DNA of 29,097 nucleotides from NCBI RefSeq assembly GCF_000485595.1, contig NW_014577572.1, forward strand, positions 9,324-38,420, written 5' to 3'. The notes beneath the pieces were generated by a model. It ran no database searches. It was given only the letters and a program-made list of their open reading frames with translations, and was not told where the DNA came from. This document shows positions 11,608 through 19,510 of this stretch, piece after piece (positions within the stretch are counted from its first letter, which is position 1; every line of letters starts with the position of its first letter). This DNA is from Priapulus caudatus (Eukaryota > Priapulida > Priapulimorpha > Priapulimorphida > Priapulidae). The translations under genes were made by a program, and so were the position numbers.

Positions 11608-12000
11608 ATTTTCACGTAACTGCATTTTGACCAATAATAATGTCTATTTTTTTGCCACTATTCCCCTAGATGTTTCACTGCTGTATATCTCATGACTGTA
11701 TTCATGGGCCTAGCATGTGCTATAATAAAAAATTAGTTTCAGCATTGACTCATACGGGTAGCACATGGGTAATTAACCCTTTCTTCGCGACAGACCTTAA
11801 AAACTACTTTTTCAGTTTACTTGCTATTTTTATAAATCAGCCCGCGCAGTGTTTGAAGCTGATGGTTTATATCAATGTTTTTTGTTTCAAATATACGATG
11901 GAGCAATGATTTTAGGCGTTTATGCTGTTAAAGGGGCGTTAAGGGCCAATATACAAGATCTGCCTTTTTCTTATAATTTTGACAATAATAGATAGTTTCT

Positions 12001-12500
12001 ATGATACTGCCACCATTCTGCATGAAAGACAACAGATATACAGTATGTCTACCTGACCCTGAAGGCTGGTCCCATCGTCTGGGTGTATCATTGATGGTAC
12101 GCTTGCGTGCTGCTCTCGCTCGCTCGCTACCGTCTTGCACCTTACTGCCTGCCTTACCCGGACATGGTTGCACGTACGGCAGTCGGTGCTATTGTGACAA
12201 GTTTTAGCTGACATAACTGAACAGCACGACAGTTGCTTTGTAGCAGTATGACGAGGATAGGCGAGGCTCTCTTTCCTTCTTCCCCCTCCCCTCCCGTTAA
12301 GCCCCGCGCTAGGGCTGAGAGGAAAGTATTGGGCTTCCGATGCTGCGAGCTTCGAATTCTCAGTGTATGTCGGCTCGAGTCGACGCGAGCCAACGTGACA
12401 TGCGCCGCTTAGATTCACCCACCTGCTATGCCGCACCCGTCCGTAGATGAGTACTATGTAGCTGAGTACATCCGTACCTGAAACTGCCTGCACCGCAGTC
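12001..12500. other. Mixed-composition stretch, unidentified open frames
   Basis: The longest minus-strand frame here spans 12,000-12,493 (164 codons, opening on GTG rather than ATG) and overlaps frames on the other strand. Its product has no motif I recognise. A repetitive or transposon-derived segment is as likely as a gene. Confidence 0.3.
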
Positions 12501-12593
12501 CAAAGTGGACTACCAAACTTACTATACGTTGCATCGGCTCTTATTCATCGATGTTATTAATATAAATACTATTTATTATTATTTATTATATTT

Positions 12594-12623
12594 CCTCCCT
12601 ATACCTTAAAAGTTAAGGAGGGA
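12594..12623. repeat. Small hairpin
   Basis: ccttaa and ttaagg flank a three-base loop (12,604-12,618), with outer tccct and aggga arms completing the stem across a small bulge. Confidence 0.6.
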
Positions 12624-12785
12624 ATGTTCCCCCTTCTTTTACACCTCTTGACCTTTGACCCCCAGCTTCGACATCCCAACTCGTTTTCGGATTACCCCCC
12701 CACGTCCCGAATATCGTGACCGTACGTCAAGCCGTTTAGATTTGTGCCCAACTGTTGACGGACGCACGGACGGACGAAAGCTCTC

Positions 12786-12845
12786 ACGGACGGACAGACG
12801 ATCATGCGATTCTACAAGCTGCATCTGACTATGTCAGATGAGCTA
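12786..12845. repeat. Dispersed repeat, family B, copy 2
   Basis: It contains ggacggacagacgatcatgc, gattc, agctgcatctgact and gtcagatgagctaa in the same order as 1,632-1,697. More ggacggac units lie just upstream (12,761-12,778). The conserved gagctaa end looks like an element terminus. Confidence 0.65.
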
Positions 12846-13127
12846 AAAATAGTGGCATAGGATGAAGTTACAGCTCTACCCACTATAGTACTGCAAACCA
12901 CATGCCAGATGGTCAGTAACCTGCTGCCAGTAATAGCTTGCCTCCAACCAAACTCATCCATCAACCTAAAATAAGTCTCAGGTTCTCATTAAACACACTG
13001 TTGTATTCATGTTATAAAATGCTAAGAGTAATAAAGCAACATGTGCGTTACCCAGACCTATTCTACACCATGGCCTACAGTACAATCAGGCAATAGAGCT
13101 ACTGCTGCTCTATCATTAGCTCCTAAG

Positions 13128-13227
13128 CCTCCACCAATCGCATCACTTCTACTACTAGCATGAGCAATGTAGCATAGCCTCCACCAATCACATCACTTCT
13201 ACTACTAGCATGAGCCATGTAGCATAG
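13128..13227. repeat. Tandem duplication, two 50-base copies
   Basis: Copies at 13,128-13,177 and 13,178-13,227 begin cctccaccaatc and differ at only two positions. The array ends 14 bases from the SUCLG1 exon 2 boundary, inside the intron. Confidence 0.95.
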
Positions 13228-13241
13228 CAACATCTTCCTAC

Positions 13242-13345
13242 CTGCTTGCCTGTGAAGCCTTGGCAGATTACTCTTGTCTCACTATTTATAATTAAATTCT
13301 TCCATGTTGAATCGTAGCTGCATCGCCTCACAGCAGACAGGCGAG
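13242..13345 (-). CDS. SUCLG1: SUCLG1 exon 2 (presequence end and start of CoA-binding domain)
   Basis: The 104-base exon has acceptor AG at 13,346-13,347 (tract ends gtttcag) and donor GT at 13,240-13,241. Two leading bases complete a Ser codon with the single T left by exon 1. Thirty-four codons follow, including RLSAVRRCSY and ending RVICQGFTGKQ. VICQGFTGKQ is the first conserved block of succinyl-CoA ligase alpha, and its glycine turn contacts CoA. The spacing is telling: in ours, as in the human protein as I recall it, 14 residues separate CSY from (V/I)ICQ. The Arg-rich, acid-free stretch before CSY fits the end of a mitochondrial targeting peptide. The exon ends in phase 0, so the next exon should begin with a Gly-Thr-Phe-His type segment. 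Confidence 0.93.
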
Positions 13346-13966
13346 CTGAAACGTACACACACAGATAGCAGTCACTTCACAGGATACCCAGCTTCTATAA
13401 TAACTTCCAAGCACACGCACACGATACATGTATGTGAATAACTCGAGTAGGACAAGTGTGCAGTAGAAATGCCATCGCAATCCACAATGTTGATCTTTTT
13501 ACGCCGCTGTGGTTAAATATTGACAGACTATTTCTGCCCACAGATATTCCTCTGCATTCGTCTTGGCGTTTCATGACATCATCATCTACTTTCATATTTT
13601 CTTTATTGGAGATATTTCTGTTTCATTTGCAATGAAATGTTCGAGCAGCCAAACCGTGTGTCTTGATTCACAGATGCAAATGTACATTGCTTGTTAGGTA
13701 ATATAAATCACATATCAGAAAATAAAACTATGTAATTGTTATGCGATGGGGTGCTACCTTCTGAATGTTTTCACACATGTATGTATGACACAACATTATT
13801 ATAATAAACAAGTTATTGTCCTGCACGTGTATGAGAGAATACGTGCATGCACTAACCACAGCTCCTGTAATGTCAAGTAGATAGCTAGCCAGACAGACTC
13901 ACAGACAGAGGAAGCATAGCTATTACTACTGTTTTAATGTGTTGGACGTGACATTAGCGGTACAAT

Positions 13967-14056
13967 CTAGGTTGCTGGGTAGCTCTACCAGTATAGCTCC
14001 TTCGCTCCCGCTACAGTGTCTCCTCCGTACACTGGTAGAGCTAACTAGGTTGCTGG
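13967..14056. repeat. Inverted repeat nested with a direct repeat
   Basis: tagctctaccagt (13,980-13,992) and its exact reverse complement (14,031-14,043) are separated by 38 bases. The 12-base direct repeat ctaggttgctgg lies outside both arms (13,967-13,978 and 14,045-14,056). The arrangement of inverted arms inside direct repeats resembles a tiny transposable element with flanking duplication, though 12 bases is long for a target duplication. Confidence 0.75.
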
Positions 14057-14638
14057 CTAGATAGCTGGGGAAACATCGGTGAGGTCACATCATTTGCTAA
14101 TCATGTAAGGCACAACTGCATAAGATTGTTTTTCATGTTACACTTTTAGTGGTATATGCTGGTTATCCCTACACACACACATACAGAACAGAAACCCATT
14201 ATTTAGTCTGTTGCTGCACATAGCATGTGTCACATAATAATAATCTGTTTGTATTCGCTGCCAAGGTGATAATGTAATATGGTGCTGATCAAGAGGCAAA
14301 ATGTAGAGTCCTAATCTTGATATATTGCAGACCCAATGCTGTAACAGACATTAAACTCAATCCAAAAATGACCTTTTTATGTTCATTAAAAGAACTCATT
14401 TTTCATGTATGTACTGTTTTACAGTGCTGGAAAAGATGATCGACCCACACCAGTCCTGACCTGGTACCTTTGAGCAGGAATGTCTAATTTTAATAGATTT
14501 TACTATTGCCTATATTAATACTTTTAATTTTATTAGAAACCAAAACTTTTAAAACCAGGTCTGACTGTGTTTTTGCTTGTAATTCCCATTCGAATAATAT
14601 TTATTGACATTCTAGTGCACTTTGATCTGATGTGTTTA

Positions 14639-14730
14639 GCATAACTAATACTTGGGGTATAACTAATTCAACTAATAACTAATTGGGGCATAACTAATGG
14701 GGCTATAACTAATTGGGGCATAACTAATTC
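14639..14730. repeat. Minisatellite of ataactaattggggc-type units
   Basis: Variants of a roughly 14-19-base unit (gcataactaattc, ataactaattgggg, ctataactaattgggg) recur about six times within SUCLG1 intron 1. Confidence 0.8.
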
Positions 14731-15122
14731 AAGGTATTGAACTTTGAACTTTCTTTCTGTACTGTCACTGAATACATTCAATACGTTGCCTCATTTAGTC
14801 TAGTATTGTAACAAGTGCAGTAGTGCGATCCGCAGTGTTGATCTGTATGTTTTACCAACTTTGTCTTCTTCCGTTTTCGATACAGTCTCTTGGACTTTGA
14901 AGACTAATAATATTTATGAGGTTAAGAGCTGTATAATTTGTCAAAAAGTAGGTTGGCGTAAAAATTTGTCAATTTTAAACCTTTCTTCATAAATGACTGC
15001 ACAATGATTACGCAAAACGAAACTACTATACGTTTAACTACACATAATATATTCAATTGGTTATACTAGATACACGTAGAATTATCATACAACTTGTACA
15101 ATCGAATGGAAACCGAACTTAC

Positions 15123-15162
15123 AGCAAACTTGCTTGCCAAATAACCTCCCGGTTGCTGCCAT
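15123..15162 (-). CDS. SUCLG1: SUCLG1 exon 1 (start codon and mitochondrial presequence)
   Basis: The coding part of the first exon starts with ATG at 15,160-15,162 and reads MAATGRLFGKQVC plus one base. It ends at a perfect GTAAGT donor (GT at 15,121-15,122). The leftover T joins the CT at the start of exon 2 to make Ser, so the frame carries straight into RLSAVRRCSY. The combined N-terminus has Arg and Lys, no acidic residue before the CSY block, and small and hydrophobic residues, as expected for a matrix-targeting peptide. With exon 2 it gives 48 residues up to GKQ, shorter than in mammals, where this region is alanine-rich and longer. The start was chosen because it is the only upstream ATG with matching phase next to a consensus donor. 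The UTR boundary is not visible. Confidence 0.85.
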
Positions 15163-15209
15163 TGCTAGAAACAAGAGGCTACCAGCGGAACAGTATACCC
15201 GGATGAATA
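15163..15209. promoter_or_regulatory. Putative short divergent promoter / 5' UTR region upstream of SUCLG1
   Basis: Upstream of the SUCLG1 ATG lie only 47 bases before a plus-strand ATG at 15,210 in the context aataATGGCGTCGG, with a plausible CAG/GTAAAT splice donor five codons later (GT at 15,225-15,226). Housekeeping mitochondrial genes in animals often share compact, TATA-less promoters with a divergent neighbour, and no TATA box is seen here. This is inference: the transcription starts are unknown, and the plus-strand partner could not be followed into a convincing second exon. Confidence 0.35.
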
Positions 15210-15224
15210 ATGGCGTCGGCTCAG
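15210..15224 (+). CDS. Possible first coding exon of an unidentified divergent gene
   Basis: Five codons (MASAQ) are followed by a GTAAAT donor at 15,225. The Kozak position -3 is A. An overlapping ATG at 15,203 gives an alternative start in another phase. No downstream exon could be linked with confidence: the nearest acceptor-like site, near 15,268, opens a frame that soon stops. The case rests only on start context, donor and position next to SUCLG1, so it may be chance. Confidence 0.2.
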
Positions 15225-15405
15225 GTAAATATTATAAGTTTAAAATATAAATTTTGTAATCTCTGTAGAACGTTCATTACTGCAGAACCTTTGTGATGTA
15301 AAGATGACATGTAGATAGATCACCAAGAAACTCCAGTACATAGAAACAACTTCGTGTTGTCGGAAAGCCCATCCACGACACAGCCGCGGCACAATGTCAT
15401 GCACT

Positions 15406-15451
15406 CACTCACAGGCACTTGAAACCACAGCCACACTCACAGGCACTTGAA
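15406..15451. repeat. Direct repeat, 18-base unit, 28-base period
   Basis: The unit cactcacaggcacttgaa occurs at 15,406-15,423 and again at 15,434-15,451. A 14-base core of it (cacaggcacttgaa) recurs at 17,626-17,639 near a similar cagtgcg motif, suggesting remnants of a dispersed element. Low-complexity cactca and cagt runs follow the second copy. Confidence 0.7.
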
Positions 15452-15561
15452 TTTCAGTGCGACTCACTCACTCAGTCAGTGACGGTAACGGCCGACACGG
15501 CTGTGTGGACTAAGTCAATTACACCGCCTCGACAGCCATCCATTTGAAAGATCTTGTAGCT

Positions 15562-15638
15562 GTACAAAAACTAGGCCGAACAATTACGTAGATCTCAAAT
15601 AATAATGATCATCTACGCATTTCGGCCTGCTTTTGTAC
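15562..15638. repeat. Hairpin (imperfect inverted repeat)
   Basis: The left arm at 15,562-15,593 begins gtacaaaa and contains aggccgaa and acgtagat. The right arm at 15,611-15,638 is its reverse complement with a few mismatches and gaps (atctacg, ttcggcct, ttttgtac). The loop is 17 bases and AT-rich. It sits about 400 bases from the SUCLG1 start. It could be a small fold-back transposon relic or a transcribed stem-loop; no target-site duplication is evident. Confidence 0.75.
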
Positions 15639-15702
15639 GTCAAACTATAAACCTTCACCTTATAGTATTCCAGCCCGCTTGTTATTAAAACTATAGTAAT
15701 AC

Positions 15703-15859
15703 CTTCGAGGTTTGCGTGTGCACAGTGTAAATTGTCGAAGAGCCAAACCCAAACTTTCAACTACGCGGCCGAACCGCCCATAGTTTGCAAATGCGCATGA
15801 CTTTCTCGAACGGCACGCGGAAACCCGAAACGACATAGACATACGCATACGCGTTGGCA
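15703..15859 (-). CDS. Candidate internal exon, unidentified
   Basis: The minus strand has an open frame with balanced codon use reading TRMRMSMSFRVSACRSRK, then NYGRFGRVVESLGLALRQF, up to a GTATTA donor at 15,701-15,702. An AG at 15,860-15,861 would give phase 1, matching the candidate exon at 16,010-16,112. The acceptor tract is weak. The Arg-rich, acid-poor start could instead be a mitochondrial presequence beginning at the ATG at 15,846-15,848. It ends in phase 2, so it is not compatible with SUCLG1 exon 2 as an alternative first exon. I do not recognise the product; it may be a chance frame. Confidence 0.2.
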
Positions 15860-16009
15860 CTTGCGTTGGCGGCGAGCATAAAGAAGCATCATATACTCGT
15901 ATATATATAAATATTAAAAACATTGAAAAACAGGGAATCGGTCAATCTACAACACTAATCATTATCATTTGCCGAAGATATGTACTTCGTTGTAGTTGGC
16001 CTAACGCAC

Positions 16010-16112
16010 CTGGCATGTGAAGAATCAGATCCGTCATGTGTCGATTCTTAGTTGCCCACTGAACATCGGCAGACATTGGCGGCTGTCTGCTGTTGTTTTT
16101 GATCGCATTCAT
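16010..16112 (-). CDS. Candidate first exon of an unidentified minus-strand gene
   Basis: An ATG at 16,110-16,112 has G at -3 and opens 34 codons plus one base, ending at a GTGCGT donor (GT at 16,008-16,009). The peptide begins MNAIKNNSRQPP and includes DVQWATKNRHMTDLILH. It is rich in polar residues with a short hydrophobic run near the end, and looks more protein-like than the other open frames nearby. Reading through the donor, the frame closes 24 codons later. If joined to the candidate at 15,703-15,859, frame is kept. I recognise no family, and the assignment rests on codon composition and splice-like sequence only. Confidence 0.27.
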
Positions 16113-16621
16113 CTCAGAAAAACGGGCAGTTAACTCAATAAAAAGTAACGCCGAGTAGCGCCCAGTTACGAGCGTGCAAGCCAAGAGTTTATAGATTCTC
16201 GTTTGAGCATTTACATGGGTGACGCTAGGCTGTGTCGATGAGTTGGGATACCGAGCACACTACAAGGAATTGTGGGCAGAGATCTGAAACGGTATTCTAA
16301 CTCCTCAGCAATACGCGTTTTCTGCGAGCTATCAGCTGACGGCCCTAGACCGAATAATCATCGTTCCCACTGCATTACACCCCTTTTTTTATCTTTCCTT
16401 GGCGTGAGTCAGCTTATAATCCCCCTGGAGATCCAGAACGGCGCCGCCTCATTGAAATGTCGGAATCGCAGGCAAAATGCTTCTATGCGCCTGCGAGCCA
16501 TGCGGCCCGCCTCTACTACCCGTCGAACCGATAAATTGGCTGCTCCCTGCGTGAAAAATACCCTACCTCCCTTTACATGCCTGCCAGCTGCACTGGGCGC
16601 TCATAGGGTCTATGTCCCCAC

Positions 16622-16865
16622 GGTACGTGGCCGACACGTACCCTGGCGTACTGGTCCCGGTATACCGTGAAACCGTTACCCTGGTTCACCTACTTTGATC
16701 ACTGCATAGCGGTTAGGATTTTAGGTTCAGGGTTGAGCATTAGGGTTTAGGGTTAGGGTCGGGTTGGGGAGATAGGCGTACGGCAACTCCCTAGACTCCG
16801 TTAGTTAGTAGGCCGATCGGTACGGTCCTGGCATTATAATATCCGTATAGTACCAGGGTACGTGT
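16622..16865. repeat. Palindrome cluster around cacgtacc motifs
   Basis: A perfect hairpin, ggtacgtg-gccga-cacgtacc, occupies 16,622-16,642. The 13-base acacgtaccctgg at 16,634-16,646 recurs inverted at 16,853-16,865, with similar flanks on both sides. A diverged form of the leading gtctatgtcccc motif (16,609) recurs at 18,884. The telomere-like patch lies between the inverted copies. Confidence 0.7.
16711..16768. repeat. Degenerate interstitial telomere-like repeat
   Basis: Sequence such as attagggtttagggttaggg within a run of ggttagg-like units resembles the animal telomere repeat TTAGGG, diverged and short. It is flanked by ordinary sequence on both sides. Confidence 0.65.
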
Positions 16866-17199
16866 TCCGCCGGGTTACCGGGGGACGCCGTACCATGGCA
16901 CGCGCCGGCAGTACCCCGCGGGGAGACATTAGGACCCTCGCTCAGCGCGCACTGGCAGCCTTTACCCTTGACTACTGCCATACATGTGTATTTACATTGC
17001 CGCACTCTCTCCTCGTTATTCAACTTCTTAATAAGCATCAGTGTTATCAGAGACTCTCCTTCCAGAGCTTCCTAAAATCATTTCCCACTTTTACAAACCA
17101 TCAAGAGCCTAAATCTCAGCAGCCAGTCTCAGGGACCCCTCCCTGCACCCGTTCGCACAGATACAAGCCGAGATGGCTATCTGATAGGAACCTCCGTTC

Positions 17200-17975
17200 C
17201 TGATTGGTCTGATGTTTGCAATAATGCCCCCCCGCTCCCCCCTTCCGCGCGACCATCAATGCCTCTCCTAGACAATGTGGAACGAGCGGTCGTTCTGCGG
17301 AACAAACAAATCTTTCAAGAAGTGCACACATAACGATTGAGTGAATGCTATGACACATATCAATAGCAAGGGGTAAAAAAAAGGCCATGGAAGGGAACGG
17401 TAGGGTTTTTTTCACCGCACATAGCGGCGTACGGGCCGGCCATTCGCCAAGCGCATGCATTTTGCCATGCGAATCTTACGAAATTTTAATGCAACCCCGT
17501 TCGTGCCCAATAAAACCCTCACCAAAATTATAAAAAAAGGTTATATGCGGACAGAAATATTCGGTTTCTATCAGAGTCAGTATCACGTCTATGTACTATC
17601 ACTATCAGTGCGCTGAGACTGAGAGCACAGGCACTTGAAGCGTCTTCAATAAATGATAAACTATAATGCTAATAAATACCGAAATCTATTTCCTACCAAA
17701 TTCTGAATGTTCCTTATACTCTCTGTTCACCTATTGATGCCGACAGTTTCCTCTCAATTCCCGTCACAATCCTATGTACAACATTACACTGGCGGCGCGC
17801 CATTGCTCTCGCGGGCTGCACCTGTGCACACCTTTACACTTATAATATATAGTATAATATAGCAGTAGAAGAGCGACGGATCCCTAAATTGCTCGACTCG
17901 GTCGCTGATTTCACACCTTCACAGCGACGAATACAATCCAAGAGCTTCCATCTTTGTTTCCATTTCAAGAGACCG
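17200..17975. other. Ordinary sequence, no supported feature
   Basis: Mixed-composition DNA with overlapping open frames of about 110 codons on the minus strand that resemble no family. Nothing else is supported. Confidence 0.4.
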
Positions 17976-17977
17976 AT

Positions 17978-18501
17978 GTTCACTTGTTTAAAACATACCT
18001 GTCTCTGTTCGCTAACTGAGCTGTGGCACGCGAAATCACACAAAGACTGACGAAATTCTCGCTTCGGTTCCGCTAACGTTGCAGTAGAATGTAGAATGGG
18101 CTGCCACGTACAGGCTATCATAGACTGGTACTCGCTCCACCGATCGATACCCATCGACGTAATGGTAGCTAAAGCCCCCAGGAGGTCGGGAGCCGAGTTA
18201 CCAGTCTATGGGCTGATTAGCGGCGCGACTGCCTTTCCAACTCCTGTACGACGCCTCGCCATTGGCAGTGTTTGACCCAAAAAGCGGTTGCAGCGTTGAC
18301 GGCGCAAGGTATGAGGCACGAAGAGCGCCCGTGGGCGCTCTCTCTCTATCTCTGACACCACTCTCCTTCTCTCTTGCCTGGTGCCAAGGTTCATCGCGAT
18401 TGCTGAGAATTTCGTCAGTCTTTGTGCCCCCGGTGTGATTTCGCGGTGACACAGCTCAGGTTACGAACAGAGCACAGTACTGTTTATATAACACGGTGAA
18501 C
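17978..18501. mobile_element. Nested inverted-repeat (fold-back) element
   Basis: The left arm at 17,978-18,060 runs gttcac, ctctgttcg, gagctgtg, cgcgaaatcacac, aaagactgacgaaattctc. The right arm at 18,405-18,501 is its reverse complement, with a short insertion (cgggggc) and a few gaps. Inside lies a second, exact 12-base inverted pair: catagactggta at 18,119-18,130 and its complement at 18,199-18,210, extended imperfectly by ctcgctcc/ggagccgag. The right half holds roughly 135 extra bases, so the element is asymmetric. No transposase frame is seen inside. This suits a fold-back or MITE-like element or a transcribed hairpin; no clear target-site duplication is visible. Confidence 0.75.
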
Positions 18502-18531
18502 ACCCGCGGTTCTTGAAAATGGGGCAACAAG

Positions 18532-18648
18532 ATGAAGCTGGCATCCCCCGCTGTCGATGTGTATTCGTGGCTTGAGTGTGAAATCAAAGAGGACCGTCAA
18601 GCACAATTTCAGGGACTCTTCGCGCTTTCCTACCTGCTATATATATAA
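18532..18648 (+). CDS. Short open frame (38 codons), unidentified
   Basis: It runs from ATG to TAA and reads MKLASPAVDVYSWLECEIK, continuing through EDRQAQFQGLFALSYLLYI. The amino-acid mix is protein-like and ends in a short hydrophobic stretch. It begins 31 bases after the nested inverted repeat at 17,978-18,501. There is no Kozak signal beyond A at -3 and no family recognition. It is short enough to be chance. Confidence 0.15.
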   Translation: MKLASPAVDVYSWLECEIKEDRQAQFQGLFALSYLLYI

Positions 18649-18654
18649 GTGACA

Positions 18655-18697
18655 GCCCATGCCTGCACAGGTGCAGGCCCGCTGAGAGCAAATGGGC
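18655..18697. repeat. Short hairpin
   Basis: cctgcac-ag-gtgcagg (18,662-18,677) is a perfect stem with a two-base loop, and gcccat/atgggc flank it further out. Confidence 0.7.
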
Positions 18698-18778
18698 CGC
18701 CCGGCAGCGTATGTTGTACATAGGATGGGGACGGATTCTACAGGAAAACTGTCGGCAATAACTACTAGCGTGAAAGAG

Positions 18779-18830
18779 CAGTATAGAAACATTAAGAATT
18801 TGTAAGCTAATAGATATTTCTGTATTATTT
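18779..18830. repeat. Dispersed repeat, family A, copy 2
   Basis: It shares aaacattaagaatttg and a diverged 50-base context with 1,553-1,600, in the same orientation. The preceding gtgaaagagcagtata also resembles gtcaaagagagtata of the first copy. Confidence 0.6.
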
Positions 18831-19319
18831 AGCATGTCATTATTTTATTGAAAACGCATTCAAGGGTTCCTGTGGCCTGAGAGAGTCTATGTCCCCCGCG
18901 TACCTTGCCGCGAAACTAGCTCTAGTAACTAATAGCCCGCTTCATTAACTGCCCGCAGGGCCTATAGAACATAGTTCGGCGTTAGGGATTTCGCAGACTG
19001 CCAACCTGGTTACCACGAAAGATGGATCGCAAAAACGCCAAAATGATCGGGCTGTTTTAACACTTATTTATCTATATGGACGTCTTCACGGATCTTTTTG
19101 AACATTTTCCACAACTTATACACCATGTATTTTCAGTGCTCGAAAACTAAAACGTTGTCCGCTTGTCCGAAGACAACCCAGAATTATACGCGCCGGACAC
19201 CTAACCAGTCTGAGACATTGTCGGTGGACAACCAGAGAAAAAGTGACGAAAAAATGCACTCTATTATATTTTCTGACTGGCCGAATTGAATCTTCTTTCG
19301 GGCTGTCGCCACTCGGCTG

Positions 19320-19510
19320 CATGCGTCCATAGCTAGTCCCTAAAACCCAACTTATAGCCTAACCTAACGACTAACTCTAAACTCACTCGGCCTATCCTTA
19401 TATACGGCCAAGGAGCTAGCAGTATAACAGAGGAGACGGAAGCGATGGTGCTGTCGTGCTTTTTTCGCCTCCGAAAACCACCGCGAAACACCACCCATAA
19501 GACGCATCAG
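19320..19510. other. Transition zone with C-strand telomere-like motifs
   Basis: About 19,337-19,382 carries ccctaaaaccc, cctaacctaa and ctaactctaaact strings resembling degenerate CCCTAA. Immediately after it the sequence shifts to the A/C-rich composition of the right half of the window. Confidence 0.4.

Larger units (their letters stand above)
997..13241 (-). other. Long SUCLG1 interval, presumed intron(s) with an unlocated exon
   Basis: This 12.2 kb stretch separates SUCLG1 exon 2 (donor GT at 13,240-13,241) from the exon at 898-996 (acceptor AG at 997-998). The flanking exons are phase 0 on both sides, so the missing coding segment should be a multiple of three; by family comparison about 39 codons are absent. 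No minus-strand match to GTFHS, YGT, GGxxPGKGG or LPVFN was found by eye. The interval has ordinary AT-rich DNA broken up by TG/GT blocks, CA blocks and a CpG-dense kilobase listed separately. Bases 2,060-3,350, 4,100-4,660, 4,780-5,470, 8,400-9,030, 9,150-9,420 and 9,815-10,490 show no supported gene. Confidence 0.7.
13346..15122 (-). other. SUCLG1 intron 1 (1,777 bp)
   Basis: The donor is GTAAGT at 15,117-15,122 (minus strand) and the acceptor AG is at 13,346-13,347. The intron interrupts a Ser codon after its first base (phase 1). It contains an inverted repeat at 13,980-14,043 and a minisatellite at 14,639-14,730, listed separately. No other gene is recognised in it. Confidence 0.85.

Noticed and set aside
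12000-12493. 164-codon minus-strand frame
   Set aside because: No ATG at the start of the frame, no motif, and mixed composition typical of translated non-coding DNA; kept only as an unidentified stretch.
13128-13227. Repeats considered as a CRISPR array
   Set aside because: Two head-to-tail copies with no spacers, in an animal-type gene; no other repeat in the window has unique spacers either.
14031-14060. ggtagagcta resembling a tRNA A-box, possible SINE
   Set aside because: No matching B-box at the right distance and no tRNA fold; the motif is better explained as an arm of the inverted repeat.
16258-16285. cactacaaggaattgtgggc resembling a ZNF143-type promoter motif
   Set aside because: The core order does not match the known motif closely enough and no firm transcription start is nearby.
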